This document shows, piece by piece, positions 1 through 7,384 of a DNA stretch of 21,388 nucleotides (position 1 is its first letter; the number at the start of each line of letters is the position of its first letter). The position numbers and the translations under genes are program-made. The notes under the pieces are model-generated. The model did no database searches. It saw only the letters and a list, made by a program, of their open reading frames with translations, and had not been told where the DNA came from. Origin of the DNA: CAYFJV01 sp964460605 (GTDB lineage Archaea > Nanobdellota > Nanobdellia > Woesearchaeales > GW2011-AR9); NCBI GenBank assembly GCA_964460605.1, contig CAYWPT010000014.1, positions 1 to 21,388 of the forward strand, in the 5' to 3' direction.

Positions 1-21
1 ATCGTCGATTTTTCAGAAAAC

Positions 22-29
22 TATATAAA
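22..29 (+). promoter_or_regulatory. TATA box for the small zinc-ribbon gene
   Basis: TATATAAA lies about 60 bp ahead of the ATG at 89, which predicts transcription starting near 48-53 and a leader of roughly 35-40 nt. A GAGGT ribosome-binding site at 75-79 fits the ATG at 89, so this is a short Shine-Dalgarno-led transcript. Confidence 0.55.
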
Positions 30-88
30 CATCCATTCATTCTGAATCCTTAACTCGGTGGGGTGGAAAAAAAAGAGGTTAGGTGTCT

Positions 89-214
89 ATGAAACAACAC
101 GTTTTTCAAGCGGTTGAAAAATTCAAAATACAACGTTGCTGCCGAGGCTGTGGGGATAAGATCGTTGTTGAGAATGGAAATCGCTATTATTGCAAAGGTT
201 GCCGCGGTTATTAG
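89..214 (+). CDS. small zinc-ribbon protein (41 aa)
   Basis: A 41-residue ORF. Its second half carries a C-x2-C pair (C18 and C21, with C17 adjacent) and a second C-x2-C pair (C35, C38), the layout of a one-finger zinc ribbon with a basic C-terminus. TATA box, ribosome-binding site, ORF and an eleven-T terminator follow each other within 210 bp, so it looks like a complete single-gene unit. It uses CGN arginine codons (CGT, CGA, CGC) and is visibly richer in GC than the AGA-using genes around it. The role is unknown; a nucleic-acid-binding or ribosome-associated role would be typical for so small a ribbon. A structured RNA rather than a protein gene cannot be fully excluded, but the cysteine spacing favours coding. 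Confidence 0.6.
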   Translation: MKQHVFQAVEKFKIQRCCRGCGDKIVVENGNRYYCKGCRGY

Positions 215-217
215 GCG

Positions 218-228
218 TTTTTTTTTTT
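218..228 (+). terminator. T-run terminator
   Basis: Eleven consecutive T residues start four bases after the TAG stop of the zinc-ribbon gene. Oligo-T tracts alone are sufficient intrinsic terminators for archaeal RNA polymerase. Confidence 0.6.
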
Positions 229-330
229 AATTAAAATTAGTCTGGACTTAGACAGAACACACCTATACTCTTTGATTAATCATTTTCCTAATGGGTGGGA
301 CAACGTTCTATATTTTGTAAACTATTAAAG

Positions 331-338
331 TATATAAA
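331..338 (+). promoter_or_regulatory. TATA box of nrdJ
   Basis: TATATAAA preceded by a purine-rich TTAAAG (BRE-like) lies 42 bp ahead of the ATG at 380. A second weaker AT element (TTTATAAA, 353-360) is too close to that ATG. The predicted transcript starts near 357-364, leaving a short leader that contains the GGTGAT ribosome-binding site. Confidence 0.55.
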
Positions 339-369
339 CAAAAGTCTTTTCATTTATAAAAATAAAAGG

Positions 370-375
370 GGTGAT
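370..375 (+). promoter_or_regulatory. Shine-Dalgarno that fixes the nrdJ start
   Basis: GGTGAT complements the archaeal 16S 3' tail and ends four bases before ATG 380. The upstream in-frame GTG at 371 lies inside this site and is therefore unlikely to be the start. Confidence 0.6.
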
Positions 376-379
376 TTTG

Positions 380-2917
380 ATGAAAGAAGTCCAAAAAAGA
401 GATGGCACTAGGGTAGTTTTTAATGAAGAGGCAGCATTACAATCAATTTCTCAAAAATTAGTTAGTGAGACTAATTTTTCTAAGGAAGAAGCAGATAAGA
501 TTGCAGGTAATATAATTGAGGTGGTAAACGAAAAGTTTACTGACAACGTTCTTGCAGAAGAAGTATTAGAAAGTTTAATGGAAGTGGTTATCCGTTCAGC
601 TCAAACTAAAGCGAACACAAGCAAAACAAGTTCTCATCCTGTTCAAGGAAAAAATCAAGATATTAAAAGTTTAGTGGATAATAATGTCTTTTTTTCAGAA
701 CAAGCAAAAAAGATTATTGAAGAATCAACAGCATTTGATGAATTAGGAAGATCAATCTTTTTAGATAGGTATTCACTAAAGTCAAAAAGAGATGCTATTG
801 AACAAGGGGATTTATTAGTGGTTATTTCTAAAGAAGACCCAAAATATCCTAAAAAAGATTTAGGTGTAGTAAAAAACATTGATAGTGGTCAAGTAACTCT
901 ACATATGCTTACAGGATTATATGCTGATCAAAGTAATAATTTTGAATTTACTCAAAGTATTTGGAAATGTGATAAACCTTTAGAATCTATTAAAGACGCT
1001 CATATGCGTATTGCAAAAGGTATTTCTAAAGTTGAGAAAACCCTGGAATTACAAGAGAAATGGTCTCAAGAGTTTTACTCAGAATTACAAAAGAAACATA
1101 TCCAACCAGCTGGAAGAATCATGACTGGTGCAAATGATAAAGGGGATAGCTCTTATGTAAAGAATTTAACTTTATTCAATTGTTATGTACTCCCTAGTCC
1201 AAGGGATAGTAGGGGGGGTATTATTAAAGAAACTCTACATCAAATGACTGAGATTTTTAGTCGTGGTGGTGGTGTCGGTATTAATTTAAGCACTCTTCGT
1301 CCGAGGTATGCTTATGTGCGTGGAGTACATGGTAAATCTTCTGGAGCAGTATCTTGGGGGGGAATCTTCTCTTATGGTACTGGATTAATTGAACAAGGTG
1401 GATCACGAAGAGGAGCTTTAATGCTTATGTTACATGATTGGCACCCAGATGTTTTAGAGTTTATCACTGCTAAAAGAAAGAAAGGTGTATTAGAAAACGC
1501 TAACGTTTCTGTATTAATTTCAGATAAGTTTATGGAAACTCTTGCAAGAGATGGTGATTGGAAATTAGAGTTCCCTGATTATGAAGCTGTTGAAAAAGAT
1601 GTTTACAAAACTTGGGATGGAGATATTGGTGCTTGGAAAGCTAAGGGTCTTCCAACTAAAACTTATAAAACAGTTAAGGCTCAAGAAATTTGGGACCAAT
1701 TGATTGTGAGTGCACATGCAAGCGCAGAACCTGGGGTTGTATTCATGGAGCGTTACAATAAAATGAGTAATTCTCATTATTTTAACCCTATCATTTGTAC
1801 AAACCCTTGTGGTGAACAAGGTCTTCCTGGGTGGGGTGTATGTAATCTGGGACATTTGTATTTAGCTTCATTCCTAGATAAAGTTGGGGAAGATGCCCAA
1901 GGTCCATTATATGAAGTGAACTGGGCAGATTTGAGTAAAGCAGCCCAGGTTTTAACTCGATTTTTAGATAATGTAATTGATGCGACACCTTACCATTTCC
2001 AAGAAAATGAAGATAACCAAAAAAGTGAGCGTCGTGTTGGTGGTGGAACATTAGGTTTAGGTGAAATGCTCATTAAATTAAGATTGCGTTATGGAAGTCC
2101 AGAATCTTTAGAATTAATTGACAAAGTCTACAGTGTAATTTCTTCAGAGATGTATAAAACAAGTGCATTTATTGCAGAAGAAAAAGGGCCTTTCCCTAAC
2201 TTTATTGCAGAGAAATTTTTACAAAGTGGATTTATGCAAACAATGCCAGAGGATGTACGTGAACTCATTAGGCAAAAAGGTATCAGGAATGTTACATTAA
2301 CCACCCAAGCTCCTACAGGTACTGTTGGAACTATGCTTGGTACATCCACTGGTATTGAACCATATTATGCTTTCGAATTTTTTAGGCAAAGTAGGCTAGG
2401 TTTCCATAAGGTAAAAATCCCAATTGCTGAAGGTGAAGAATTACCCGATTACTTCATTACCGCAATGAGCATGACGCCTTTAGATCATATTAAGGTACAA
2501 GCTGCAGTACAAAAGTGGACTGATAGTAGTATAAGTAAAACTGCAAACGCTCCTGAAAACTTTACTGTTGAAGAAACTAAAGAACTTTATGAGCAAGCCT
2601 ACAAACTTGGTTGTAAAGGAGTTACTATCTATAGGGATAATTGTAGATACGAGCAAGTGCTTACTACTGATGAGAACAAAGAGCAACAAAACGCTGCAAG
2701 TTCAGAAGCTGGAAGTGCGCAAGTTTCTACAGATGATTTAGCAAAAGAGACTGTTGCTGAAACTCAAGCAGAAGAAGCCCCAGTGCAAGATCAGGAAGCA
2801 GCTCAACAAGTACAAATGTCTCAGACAGTACAAGCAGTTGAAAATGAAGAAGAAGGTAGTAAATGTGAACTTCGTTTTGATGAAAATGGCCAAATGTACA
2901 AGAGCTGTAGCGATTAA
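380..2917 (+). CDS. nrdJ: class II (adenosylcobalamin-dependent) ribonucleoside-diphosphate reductase
   Basis: Reduces ribonucleotides to deoxyribonucleotides by a cobalamin-generated thiyl radical, supplying DNA precursors in the cytoplasm without oxygen or a separate radical subunit. Numbering from ATG 380 (845 aa). The N-terminal ~75 residues resemble a partial ATP-cone (QKRDGTRVVF). Then come LFNCYVLP with the first redox cysteine C268, a glycine-rich GGGVGINLS segment, the finger loop NPCGE at 475-479 with thiyl cysteine C477, and PTGTVG at 645-650. The last ~85 residues are a Glu/Gln/Ala-rich linker ending in a cysteine pair (C829, C843) that probably re-reduces the active site; the linker looks longer and more low-complexity than usual. 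No intein is present although RNR genes often carry them. The T-rich tract downstream probably ends the transcript. Confidence 0.93.
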   Translation: MKEVQKRDGTRVVFNEEAALQSISQKLVSETNFSKEEADKIAGNIIEVVNEKFTDNVLAEEVLESLMEVVIRSAQTKANTSKTSSHPVQGKNQDIKSLVDNNVFFSEQAKKIIEESTAFDELGRSIFLDRYSLKSKRDAIEQGDLLVVISKEDPKYPKKDLGVVKNIDSGQVTLHMLTGLYADQSNNFEFTQSIWKCDKPLESIKDAHMRIAKGISKVEKTLELQEKWSQEFYSELQKKHIQPAGRIMTGANDKGDSSYVKNLTLFNCYVLPSPRDSRGGIIKETLHQMTEIFSRGGGVGINLSTLRPRYAYVRGVHGKSSGAVSWGGIFSYGTGLIEQGGSRRGALMLMLHDWHPDVLEFITAKRKKGVLENANVSVLISDKFMETLARDGDWKLEFPDYEAVEKDVYKTWDGDIGAWKAKGLPTKTYKTVKAQEIWDQLIVSAHASAEPGVVFMERYNKMSNSHYFNPIICTNPCGEQGLPGWGVCNLGHLYLASFLDKVGEDAQGPLYEVNWADLSKAAQVLTRFLDNVIDATPYHFQENEDNQKSERRVGGGTLGLGEMLIKLRLRYGSPESLELIDKVYSVISSEMYKTSAFIAEEKGPFPNFIAEKFLQSGFMQTMPEDVRELIRQKGIRNVTLTTQAPTGTVGTMLGTSTGIEPYYAFEFFRQSRLGFHKVKIPIAEGEELPDYFITAMSMTPLDHIKVQAAVQKWTDSSISKTANAPENFTVEETKELYEQAYKLGCKGVTIYRDNCRYEQVLTTDENKEQQNAASSEAGSAQVSTDDLAKETVAETQAEEAPVQDQEAAQQVQMSQTVQAVENEEEGSKCELRFDENGQMYKSCSD

Positions 2918-2924
2918 TTTTTGA

Positions 2925-2950
2925 TTTTACACAGGTCTACTGGTCAAGTA
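2925..2950 (+). repeat. shared element upstream of LAGLIDADG gene 1
   Basis: The core ACTGGTCAAGTA (2939-2950) is identical to a core on the minus strand at 17252-17263 upstream of the second LAGLIDADG gene. Including flanks, about 22 of 27 aligned positions agree. The core ends 39 nt before ATG 2990 here and 38 nt before the other ATG. It begins just after the nrdJ stop codon. It could be a promoter element, an endonuclease binding site or the edge of a mobile unit. Confidence 0.6.
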
Positions 2951-2960
2951 CTAATAACAT

Positions 2961-2989
2961 TTTTATTTCTTTTTTGTTTTAATTTTTTT
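2961..2989 (+). terminator. T-rich tract after nrdJ
   Basis: 24 of 29 bases are T, in runs of 4, 3, 6, 4 and 7, ending directly at the ATG of the endonuclease gene. It is suitable as an oligo-T terminator for nrdJ and leaves no ribosome-binding site for the next ATG. Confidence 0.45.
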
Positions 2990-3865
2990 ATGTTAAAAAG
3001 CAATCAAAAAAAGTCAAGAAAGTACACATTTAATGAGGATTTTTTTAAAGTTTGGTCATCTCAAATGGCTTATGTTTTAGGTTTTGCTTGTGCAGATGGA
3101 AATGTATATTTTTCTACTTTAGCTTGGGATTTGAGTGACAAATTTGAATCAAATAAAATTCTTTTAGAAAAAATAAACTATGCTTTTTCTTCAACTTATC
3201 CAATCAGAAAAAGAAAAGCTTCACATAGATTAAGATTAAATAGTTCAATCCTGACTGGTGATTTAAGAGAGATGGGAATTATGCCTAATAAGAAAAAAAT
3301 ATTAAAGTTTCCAAATGTACCAGACGAATTTTTAAGAGATTTTATTCGTGGATTTCTTGATGGGGATGGTTGGGTCTCAATTAGATCAAGAGAAAATTGT
3401 CTTAAGGAGTTTTCTATTGGGTTTTCTAATGGAAGTTTAGATTTTATGAATGTGCTAATTAAAAAATTAGGTGATAATGTTTCTTTATCTGGCCATAATC
3501 TACGAACTAGAAAAAAGATAACTCCAAATGATGTAAAAACTATAACATACCAATTAGAATATTATTCACACAATGCTTTTAAGCTCATAAAATATTTATA
3601 TGATGATCTAGATCAAGATGATTTATACCTTGGTAGAAAGTTCAATAAACAAATTGAAGCAAGAGAAGTATATTTGGAATATTCACTTAAATCAAAAAAA
3701 TTAAGGAATAAAGAGTCAGAGTTTAAAGACAAAATGAAAAACATCCTACATAAACTAATGATTGATGAGAATCTTAATGGAGCTCAAATTGCAAAAGTAT
3801 TAGGGGTTCATTCATCATCTGTATATCGATGGTTAAAAAAATTTAATATAAAGAGACATGAGTAA
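2990..3865 (+). CDS. free-standing LAGLIDADG homing endonuclease with C-terminal HTH
   Basis: A two-motif LAGLIDADG endonuclease (291 aa). Motif 1 is VLGFACADG with acidic D36; motif 2 is IRGFLDGDG with acidic D126. Both are of the single-chain type that makes a site-specific double-strand break to copy its own gene. The C-terminus (about 262-287) looks like a helix-turn-helix (QIAKVLGVHSSSVYRWLKK), which may bind the target or control expression. I chose ATG 2990; the open frame extends to a TTG at 2921, but that part encodes only the T-rich tract and the shared repeat. The stop overlaps the UDG start by 8 bp, so the gene is wedged between nrdJ and UDG without breaking either. There is no intron or intein context, so it is a stand-alone invader. 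Confidence 0.85.
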   Translation: MLKSNQKKSRKYTFNEDFFKVWSSQMAYVLGFACADGNVYFSTLAWDLSDKFESNKILLEKINYAFSSTYPIRKRKASHRLRLNSSILTGDLREMGIMPNKKKILKFPNVPDEFLRDFIRGFLDGDGWVSIRSRENCLKEFSIGFSNGSLDFMNVLIKKLGDNVSLSGHNLRTRKKITPNDVKTITYQLEYYSHNAFKLIKYLYDDLDQDDLYLGRKFNKQIEAREVYLEYSLKSKKLRNKESEFKDKMKNILHKLMIDENLNGAQIAKVLGVHSSSVYRWLKKFNIKRHE

Positions 3866-4490
3866 GATAATGAAAAAAGAAAATCTACAAAAATTAGAAA
3901 AAGAATACAAATCGTGCCAACTTTGTCCAGAATTGTGTGAAAATAGAATACAAGTTGTTTTTGGTGGTGGGAAACCAGATAGTTCTGTTCTTCTACTTGG
4001 AGAGGCTCCGGGATTAAATGAGTCACAGCAAGGTATTCCTTTTTGTGGTGCTTCTGGAAAAATATTAGCAAAATTGTTAGGCCATATTGGACTTACTCGA
4101 GATGATGTTTTTATTACTAATACAGTAATCTGTAGGCCACCTAATAATAGAAACCCAAAAGCAGCTGAGATTAAGAATTGTAGGTCAAGATTAGAAGAGA
4201 CTATTAAAATCATGAAACCAAAGGTAATTGTGACTATTGGAAATTTTGCAACTAAAGCTATTATTGGACAAGCAGGCATAACTCAGATTCGTGGAAAACT
4301 TTTTGATATTGATTTGGGTGGGATGATGGTGAAAGTGGTGCCTGTCGTGCATCCTGCAAACCTTTTATATAATGGGCACTCTCCTGTAATATTAGCTCAA
4401 ATGCAAAAAGATTTTGAAACTATTGGCTCTGTTATAGATAAAGTTGGTTTGAGTAAAAGAATAGTGCAGAAAGGATTGGGGGATTATTGA
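3858..4490 (+). CDS. family 4 uracil-DNA glycosylase (4Fe-4S)
   Basis: Removes uracil from DNA as the first step of base excision repair. Four cluster cysteines are visible: C20, C23, C92 and C108; the 16-residue spacing of the last two is the family-4 pattern. Also present are GEAPGLNE (48-55), GIPFCGASG (59-67), ICRPPNNRNP around C92 and the C-terminal HPANLL motif. The length of 210 aa is normal. Two starts are possible: ATG 3858, overlapping the endonuclease stop by 8 bp, or ATG 3870; neither has a strong ribosome-binding site, so translational coupling to the upstream gene is likely. The stop TGA is one base before the next gene's ATG. Confidence 0.92.
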   Translation: MSKIMKKENLQKLEKEYKSCQLCPELCENRIQVVFGGGKPDSSVLLLGEAPGLNESQQGIPFCGASGKILAKLLGHIGLTRDDVFITNTVICRPPNNRNPKAAEIKNCRSRLEETIKIMKPKVIVTIGNFATKAIIGQAGITQIRGKLFDIDLGGMMVKVVPVVHPANLLYNGHSPVILAQMQKDFETIGSVIDKVGLSKRIVQKGLGDY

Positions 4491-4491
4491 G

Positions 4492-4692
4492 ATGATAGAA
4501 CTTACTTTTAATGGGATTTTATGGTTTCTTATGATTCATATAGTCTTTATTCTTGTTAGTAAGTTTATTTTCAAACAAATAGATGTACTCTTTTATTTTC
4601 TTGTTATTGCTTTCTTCTTGGTATTTTACTTTGGACTTTCTTTTTCTGATGTATCTGATATGAGTGCAGCTCTTGTTACCAATTTAAAATAA
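4492..4692 (+). CDS. small two-helix membrane protein (66 aa)
   Basis: Two hydrophobic segments (about residues 8-26 and 31-50) joined by a short basic turn (SKFIFKQ), followed by a short polar tail. It begins one base after the UDG stop, with GGGGGAT (4478-4484) as a plausible ribosome-binding site, so it is co-transcribed with UDG. I do not recognise the family. A small membrane peptide of unknown role. Confidence 0.6.
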   Translation: MIELTFNGILWFLMIHIVFILVSKFIFKQIDVLFYFLVIAFFLVFYFGLSFSDVSDMSAALVTNLK

Positions 4693-4711
4693 GCTTCTTC
4701 TGGATAAAAAC

Positions 4712-4719
4712 ATATAAAA
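4712..4719 (+). promoter_or_regulatory. TATA box of the AlaRS operon
   Basis: ATATAAAA lies 25-32 bp before ATG 4744, placing the transcription start at or within a few bases of the start codon. No Shine-Dalgarno precedes the ATG, so the operon mRNA is probably leaderless or nearly so. Confidence 0.6.
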
Positions 4720-4743
4720 ACAAGCCCTTATTCTGACTCACCA

Positions 4744-6498
4744 ATGAAAGCAAAAGATTTAATGGACAAATATTTCGAGTTCTTTGAGAAGAATGGACAC
4801 GTTTTAATCCCATCAGCGAGCATCATCCCTAAAGATGATCCTTCTGTATTATTCACAACTGCTGGTATGCAACCTTTAGCACCTTATTTCACAGGACAAA
4901 AACACCCTCAAGGAAAAAGGCTTGTAGATGTACAAAAGTGTATGCGAACCGTAGATTTTGAAAATATTGGAGACAATACACATCAGACTTTCTTTCAAAT
5001 GCTTGGAAACTGGAGTCTTGGAGATTATTTTAAAGAAGAATCTATTAAGTGGAGTTTTGAATTCCTAACAAGTAAAGAATGGCTTGGACTTCCATTAGAA
5101 AAATTATCCTTTACTGTGTTTGAAGGCGATAAAACAGTTGCTAAAGATACAGAAGCTGCAAAGATCTGGGAAAGTTTAGGAGTCCCAAAAGAAAAAATCA
5201 CTTTCTTGGGTGAAGATAACTTTTGGTCAGCTGGTGAAACCGGACCATGTGGTCCAAGCTCTGAAATATTTTATTGGACTGGTGATGAAAATCCTAAAAC
5301 CCAAAACCCTGATGAAGATGAAAGATGGGTTGAGATTTGGAATAATGTATTTATGACTTATAATAAAAAGGAAGACGGATCTATTGAAGAACTTCCAAAC
5401 AAAAATATCGATACTGGTATGGGTTTTGAGAGAACCTTAGCTGTGCTTAGTGGAAAGAAGAGTGCATACGAGACTGATTTATTTTTACCTATTATTGAAA
5501 AAATTGAAGAAGTATCTGGATCAAAATATACTAAGCATCAAAAAGAGATGAGGATTATTGCTGACCATGTTCGTGCGGCTACTTTTATTCTTGGTGACGA
5601 TAATGCAGTTACACCTTCAAAAGTGGATGCAGGTTATATTTTACGAAGACTTATTCGTAGAGCAGTACGATTCGGAAATATGGTTGGTTATGAAGCATCA
5701 TTATTTGATTTAGCAAAAGTTGTGGTAAAAAAGTATAGTAATTTATATCCAGAACTAAAGAAGAATAAGAAAAGAATTTATTCAGAAATTCAAAAAGAAG
5801 AAGAAAAGTTCAAGAAAACACTTGAGAAAGGTCTTAGGGAATTTGAAAAGATGTCTAAGCAAAAAGAAATCTCTGGTAAAGACGCATTCTTATTATTCCA
5901 ATCCTATGGTTTTCCATTAGAGATGACTGAAGAAATGGCTGATGAGAAAAAGATCAAAGTTGATACTGAAGCTTTCTTCAAAGAATATGAAGAACATCAA
6001 AAATTATCTCGAACTGGTGCAGAAAAGAAATTCAAAGGTGGATTAGCAGATTTATCTGACGGAACTATTAGATTACATACAGCCACACATTTATTGAATG
6101 AAGCTTTACGAAAAGTAATTTCTAAAGAGATTCATCAACGAGGAAGTAACATTACTCCAGAAAGATTACGATTTGACTTTAGTTTTGATAGAAAATTAAC
6201 TGCTGAAGAAAAAAAAGCAGTTGAAGATGAAGTAAATAGGGTAATCGATTTAGGACTTCCTGTTACAAGAAAAGAATTACCGATAAAAGAAGCAGAAAAA
6301 TTAGGAGCACAAAAAGAGTTTGGTGCTAAATATGGTGATACAGTAACTGTCTATTCAGTGGGAGATTATTCTATAGAGTTTTGTGGCGGACCTCACGTAA
6401 AAAATACTAAAGAGATTGGCCATTTTAAAATTATTAAAGAACAATCATCTTCTGCTGGTGTTCGAAGAATTAAAGCAGTTGTAAATGAGGATCAATAA
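4744..6498 (+). CDS. alaS: alanyl-tRNA synthetase, short bacterial-like form lacking C-Ala
   Basis: Attaches alanine to tRNA-Ala. At 584 aa it has the N-terminal class II catalytic and tRNA-recognition part (LFTTAGMQPLAPYF, GDNTHQTFFQMLGNWSLGDYF, GETGPCGPSSE, NIDTGMGFERT) and a complete editing domain with zinc ligands H445-x3-H449 and C547-x3-H551, then ends. The coiled coil and C-Ala (DHHA1) domain of full-length enzymes (about 875 residues in bacteria) are missing. The catalytic part reads bacterial rather than archaeal; from memory, short forms like this are found in CPR bacteria and some DPANN archaea. The stop codon overlaps the archease start by one base, so the truncation is natural, not a broken gene. 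It heads a three-gene operon. Confidence 0.93.
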   Translation: MKAKDLMDKYFEFFEKNGHVLIPSASIIPKDDPSVLFTTAGMQPLAPYFTGQKHPQGKRLVDVQKCMRTVDFENIGDNTHQTFFQMLGNWSLGDYFKEESIKWSFEFLTSKEWLGLPLEKLSFTVFEGDKTVAKDTEAAKIWESLGVPKEKITFLGEDNFWSAGETGPCGPSSEIFYWTGDENPKTQNPDEDERWVEIWNNVFMTYNKKEDGSIEELPNKNIDTGMGFERTLAVLSGKKSAYETDLFLPIIEKIEEVSGSKYTKHQKEMRIIADHVRAATFILGDDNAVTPSKVDAGYILRRLIRRAVRFGNMVGYEASLFDLAKVVVKKYSNLYPELKKNKKRIYSEIQKEEEKFKKTLEKGLREFEKMSKQKEISGKDAFLLFQSYGFPLEMTEEMADEKKIKVDTEAFFKEYEEHQKLSRTGAEKKFKGGLADLSDGTIRLHTATHLLNEALRKVISKEIHQRGSNITPERLRFDFSFDRKLTAEEKKAVEDEVNRVIDLGLPVTRKELPIKEAEKLGAQKEFGAKYGDTVTVYSVGDYSIEFCGGPHVKNTKEIGHFKIIKEQSSSAGVRRIKAVVNEDQ

Positions 6499-6932
6499 TG
6501 GCCAAGAAAGATTCATATACCTTATTGGACCATACTGCAGATATTATGTTTAAAGCAGAAGCAGCAACTATTGAAGGATTATTTAATCAAGCAGGTTTAG
6601 CAATTGGTGAAATTACTACTAATCTAAAAACAATTGAAGAAAAGGTAGAAAAAGAAATAACCGCTAAAAATGCTAAACTAGATATGTTACTATTTGATTT
6701 TCTAGATGACTTATTATTTTACAAAGATTCTGAATTAACTATCTTTTCACGATTTGATATTAAAATAGAAAAGAAAGGCGATGACTATATTCTTAACTGT
6801 AAAGCATTTGGAGAACCTTTAGATGCAAACAGACATGATAGAAAAATTGATATTAAAGCAATCACTATGCACTTATTTGAAGTAAAACAAATTGGAGATA
6901 GGTGGGAAGCAACTGTGCTTATAGATATTTAA
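6498..6932 (+). CDS. archease (tRNA ligase RtcB activating protein)
   Basis: Archease helps load GTP/GMP onto the RNA ligase RtcB so that it can join tRNA exons or repair RNA 2',3'-cyclic phosphate ends. The 144-aa protein shows the N-terminal LLDHTADIMF motif (D11, H12, D15), a central LLFDFLDDLLF helix, the IKAITMHLFEV motif and the C-terminal VLIDI ending in the conserved Asp (D143) that with the N-terminal Asp binds metal. ATG overlaps the AlaRS stop (TAATG), indicating tight coupling. RtcB itself is not in this window. Confidence 0.9.
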   Translation: MAKKDSYTLLDHTADIMFKAEAATIEGLFNQAGLAIGEITTNLKTIEEKVEKEITAKNAKLDMLLFDFLDDLLFYKDSELTIFSRFDIKIEKKGDDYILNCKAFGEPLDANRHDRKIDIKAITMHLFEVKQIGDRWEATVLIDI

Positions 6933-6933
6933 G

Positions 6934-7305
6934 ATGAAATTACACGATATTGCTGAAGGAGTAAGAAAATGTACTGCTTGTCCATTATGGAAAGAAAGAT
7001 TACTCCCAGTTTCAGGTGATGGAAAACAAGATTCTGAAAAAATAATTTTATTTACTATTCCAAATGAAGAAGAAGATAGAAAAGGTGAAGTATTACAAGT
7101 AGAAAATTCTGAAAATGTTTTTACAACACCTTTAGTAAAATGTTTTCCAAAAGAGATGGAAGTAACAAAAGATATGAAAAGAACTTGTTGTGAAAAGTGG
7201 TTGATCAAACAAATTGAATTGATTGAACCAAAAGAAGTTGACATGTCTTTATTAGATGAAGAGTCTAAAAAAATATTGAAAAGTGTTTTAGAAAAGCATG
7301 AATAA
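6934..7305 (+). CDS. truncated UDG-4-like Fe-S protein without catalytic motifs
   Basis: A 123-aa protein that aligns by eye with the N-terminal half of family 4 uracil-DNA glycosylases. It has KCTACPLWKERL (C13, C16), a GDGKQDSEKIILF strand and LVKCFPKEMEVTKDMKRTCC (C70, C85, C86). C70 to C86 is 16 residues, the same spacing as C92 to C108 of the intact UDG at 3858. The GEAPG catalytic loop has become TIPNEEE, the RPP-N-R-P motif is lost and the C-terminal HP motif half is absent. It therefore probably keeps the 4Fe-4S cluster but not glycosylase activity. It starts one base after archease, so it is the third gene of the AlaRS operon. It may be a cluster-dependent nucleic-acid-binding protein, or a decaying paralogue still open. 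Confidence 0.65.
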   Translation: MKLHDIAEGVRKCTACPLWKERLLPVSGDGKQDSEKIILFTIPNEEEDRKGEVLQVENSENVFTTPLVKCFPKEMEVTKDMKRTCCEKWLIKQIELIEPKEVDMSLLDEESKKILKSVLEKHE

Positions 7306-7333
7306 GCTTATTTTAATTCTAAGTAATAAAAAG

Positions 7334-7343
7334 TTTTATATAC
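7334..7343 (+). promoter_or_regulatory. TATA box of the membrane-protein/pilus-like operon
   Basis: TTTTATATAC lies about 45 bp before ATG 7385. Predicted transcription starts near 7362-7366, followed by a GAGTGAT ribosome-binding site (7373-7379) five bases before the ATG. Confidence 0.55.
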
Positions 7344-7384
7344 CTCAAAGCTTTGTTTTCCTCTAGTAAAAAGAGTGATAAAAG

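Noticed and set aside
240..330. Possible box C/D small RNA between the zinc-ribbon gene and nrdJ
   Set aside because: I could not find a proper C box with a matching D box on either strand; only short AT-rich partial motifs.
380..2917. Intein in nrdJ, suggested by the LAGLIDADG gene next door
   Set aside because: The RNR frame is continuous through all active-site motifs and the endonuclease has no splicing residues; it lies outside the coding region.
3833..4279. 148-aa open frame on the minus strand
   Set aside because: It is antisense to the UDG gene, which has all family motifs; the antisense translation shows no domain pattern.
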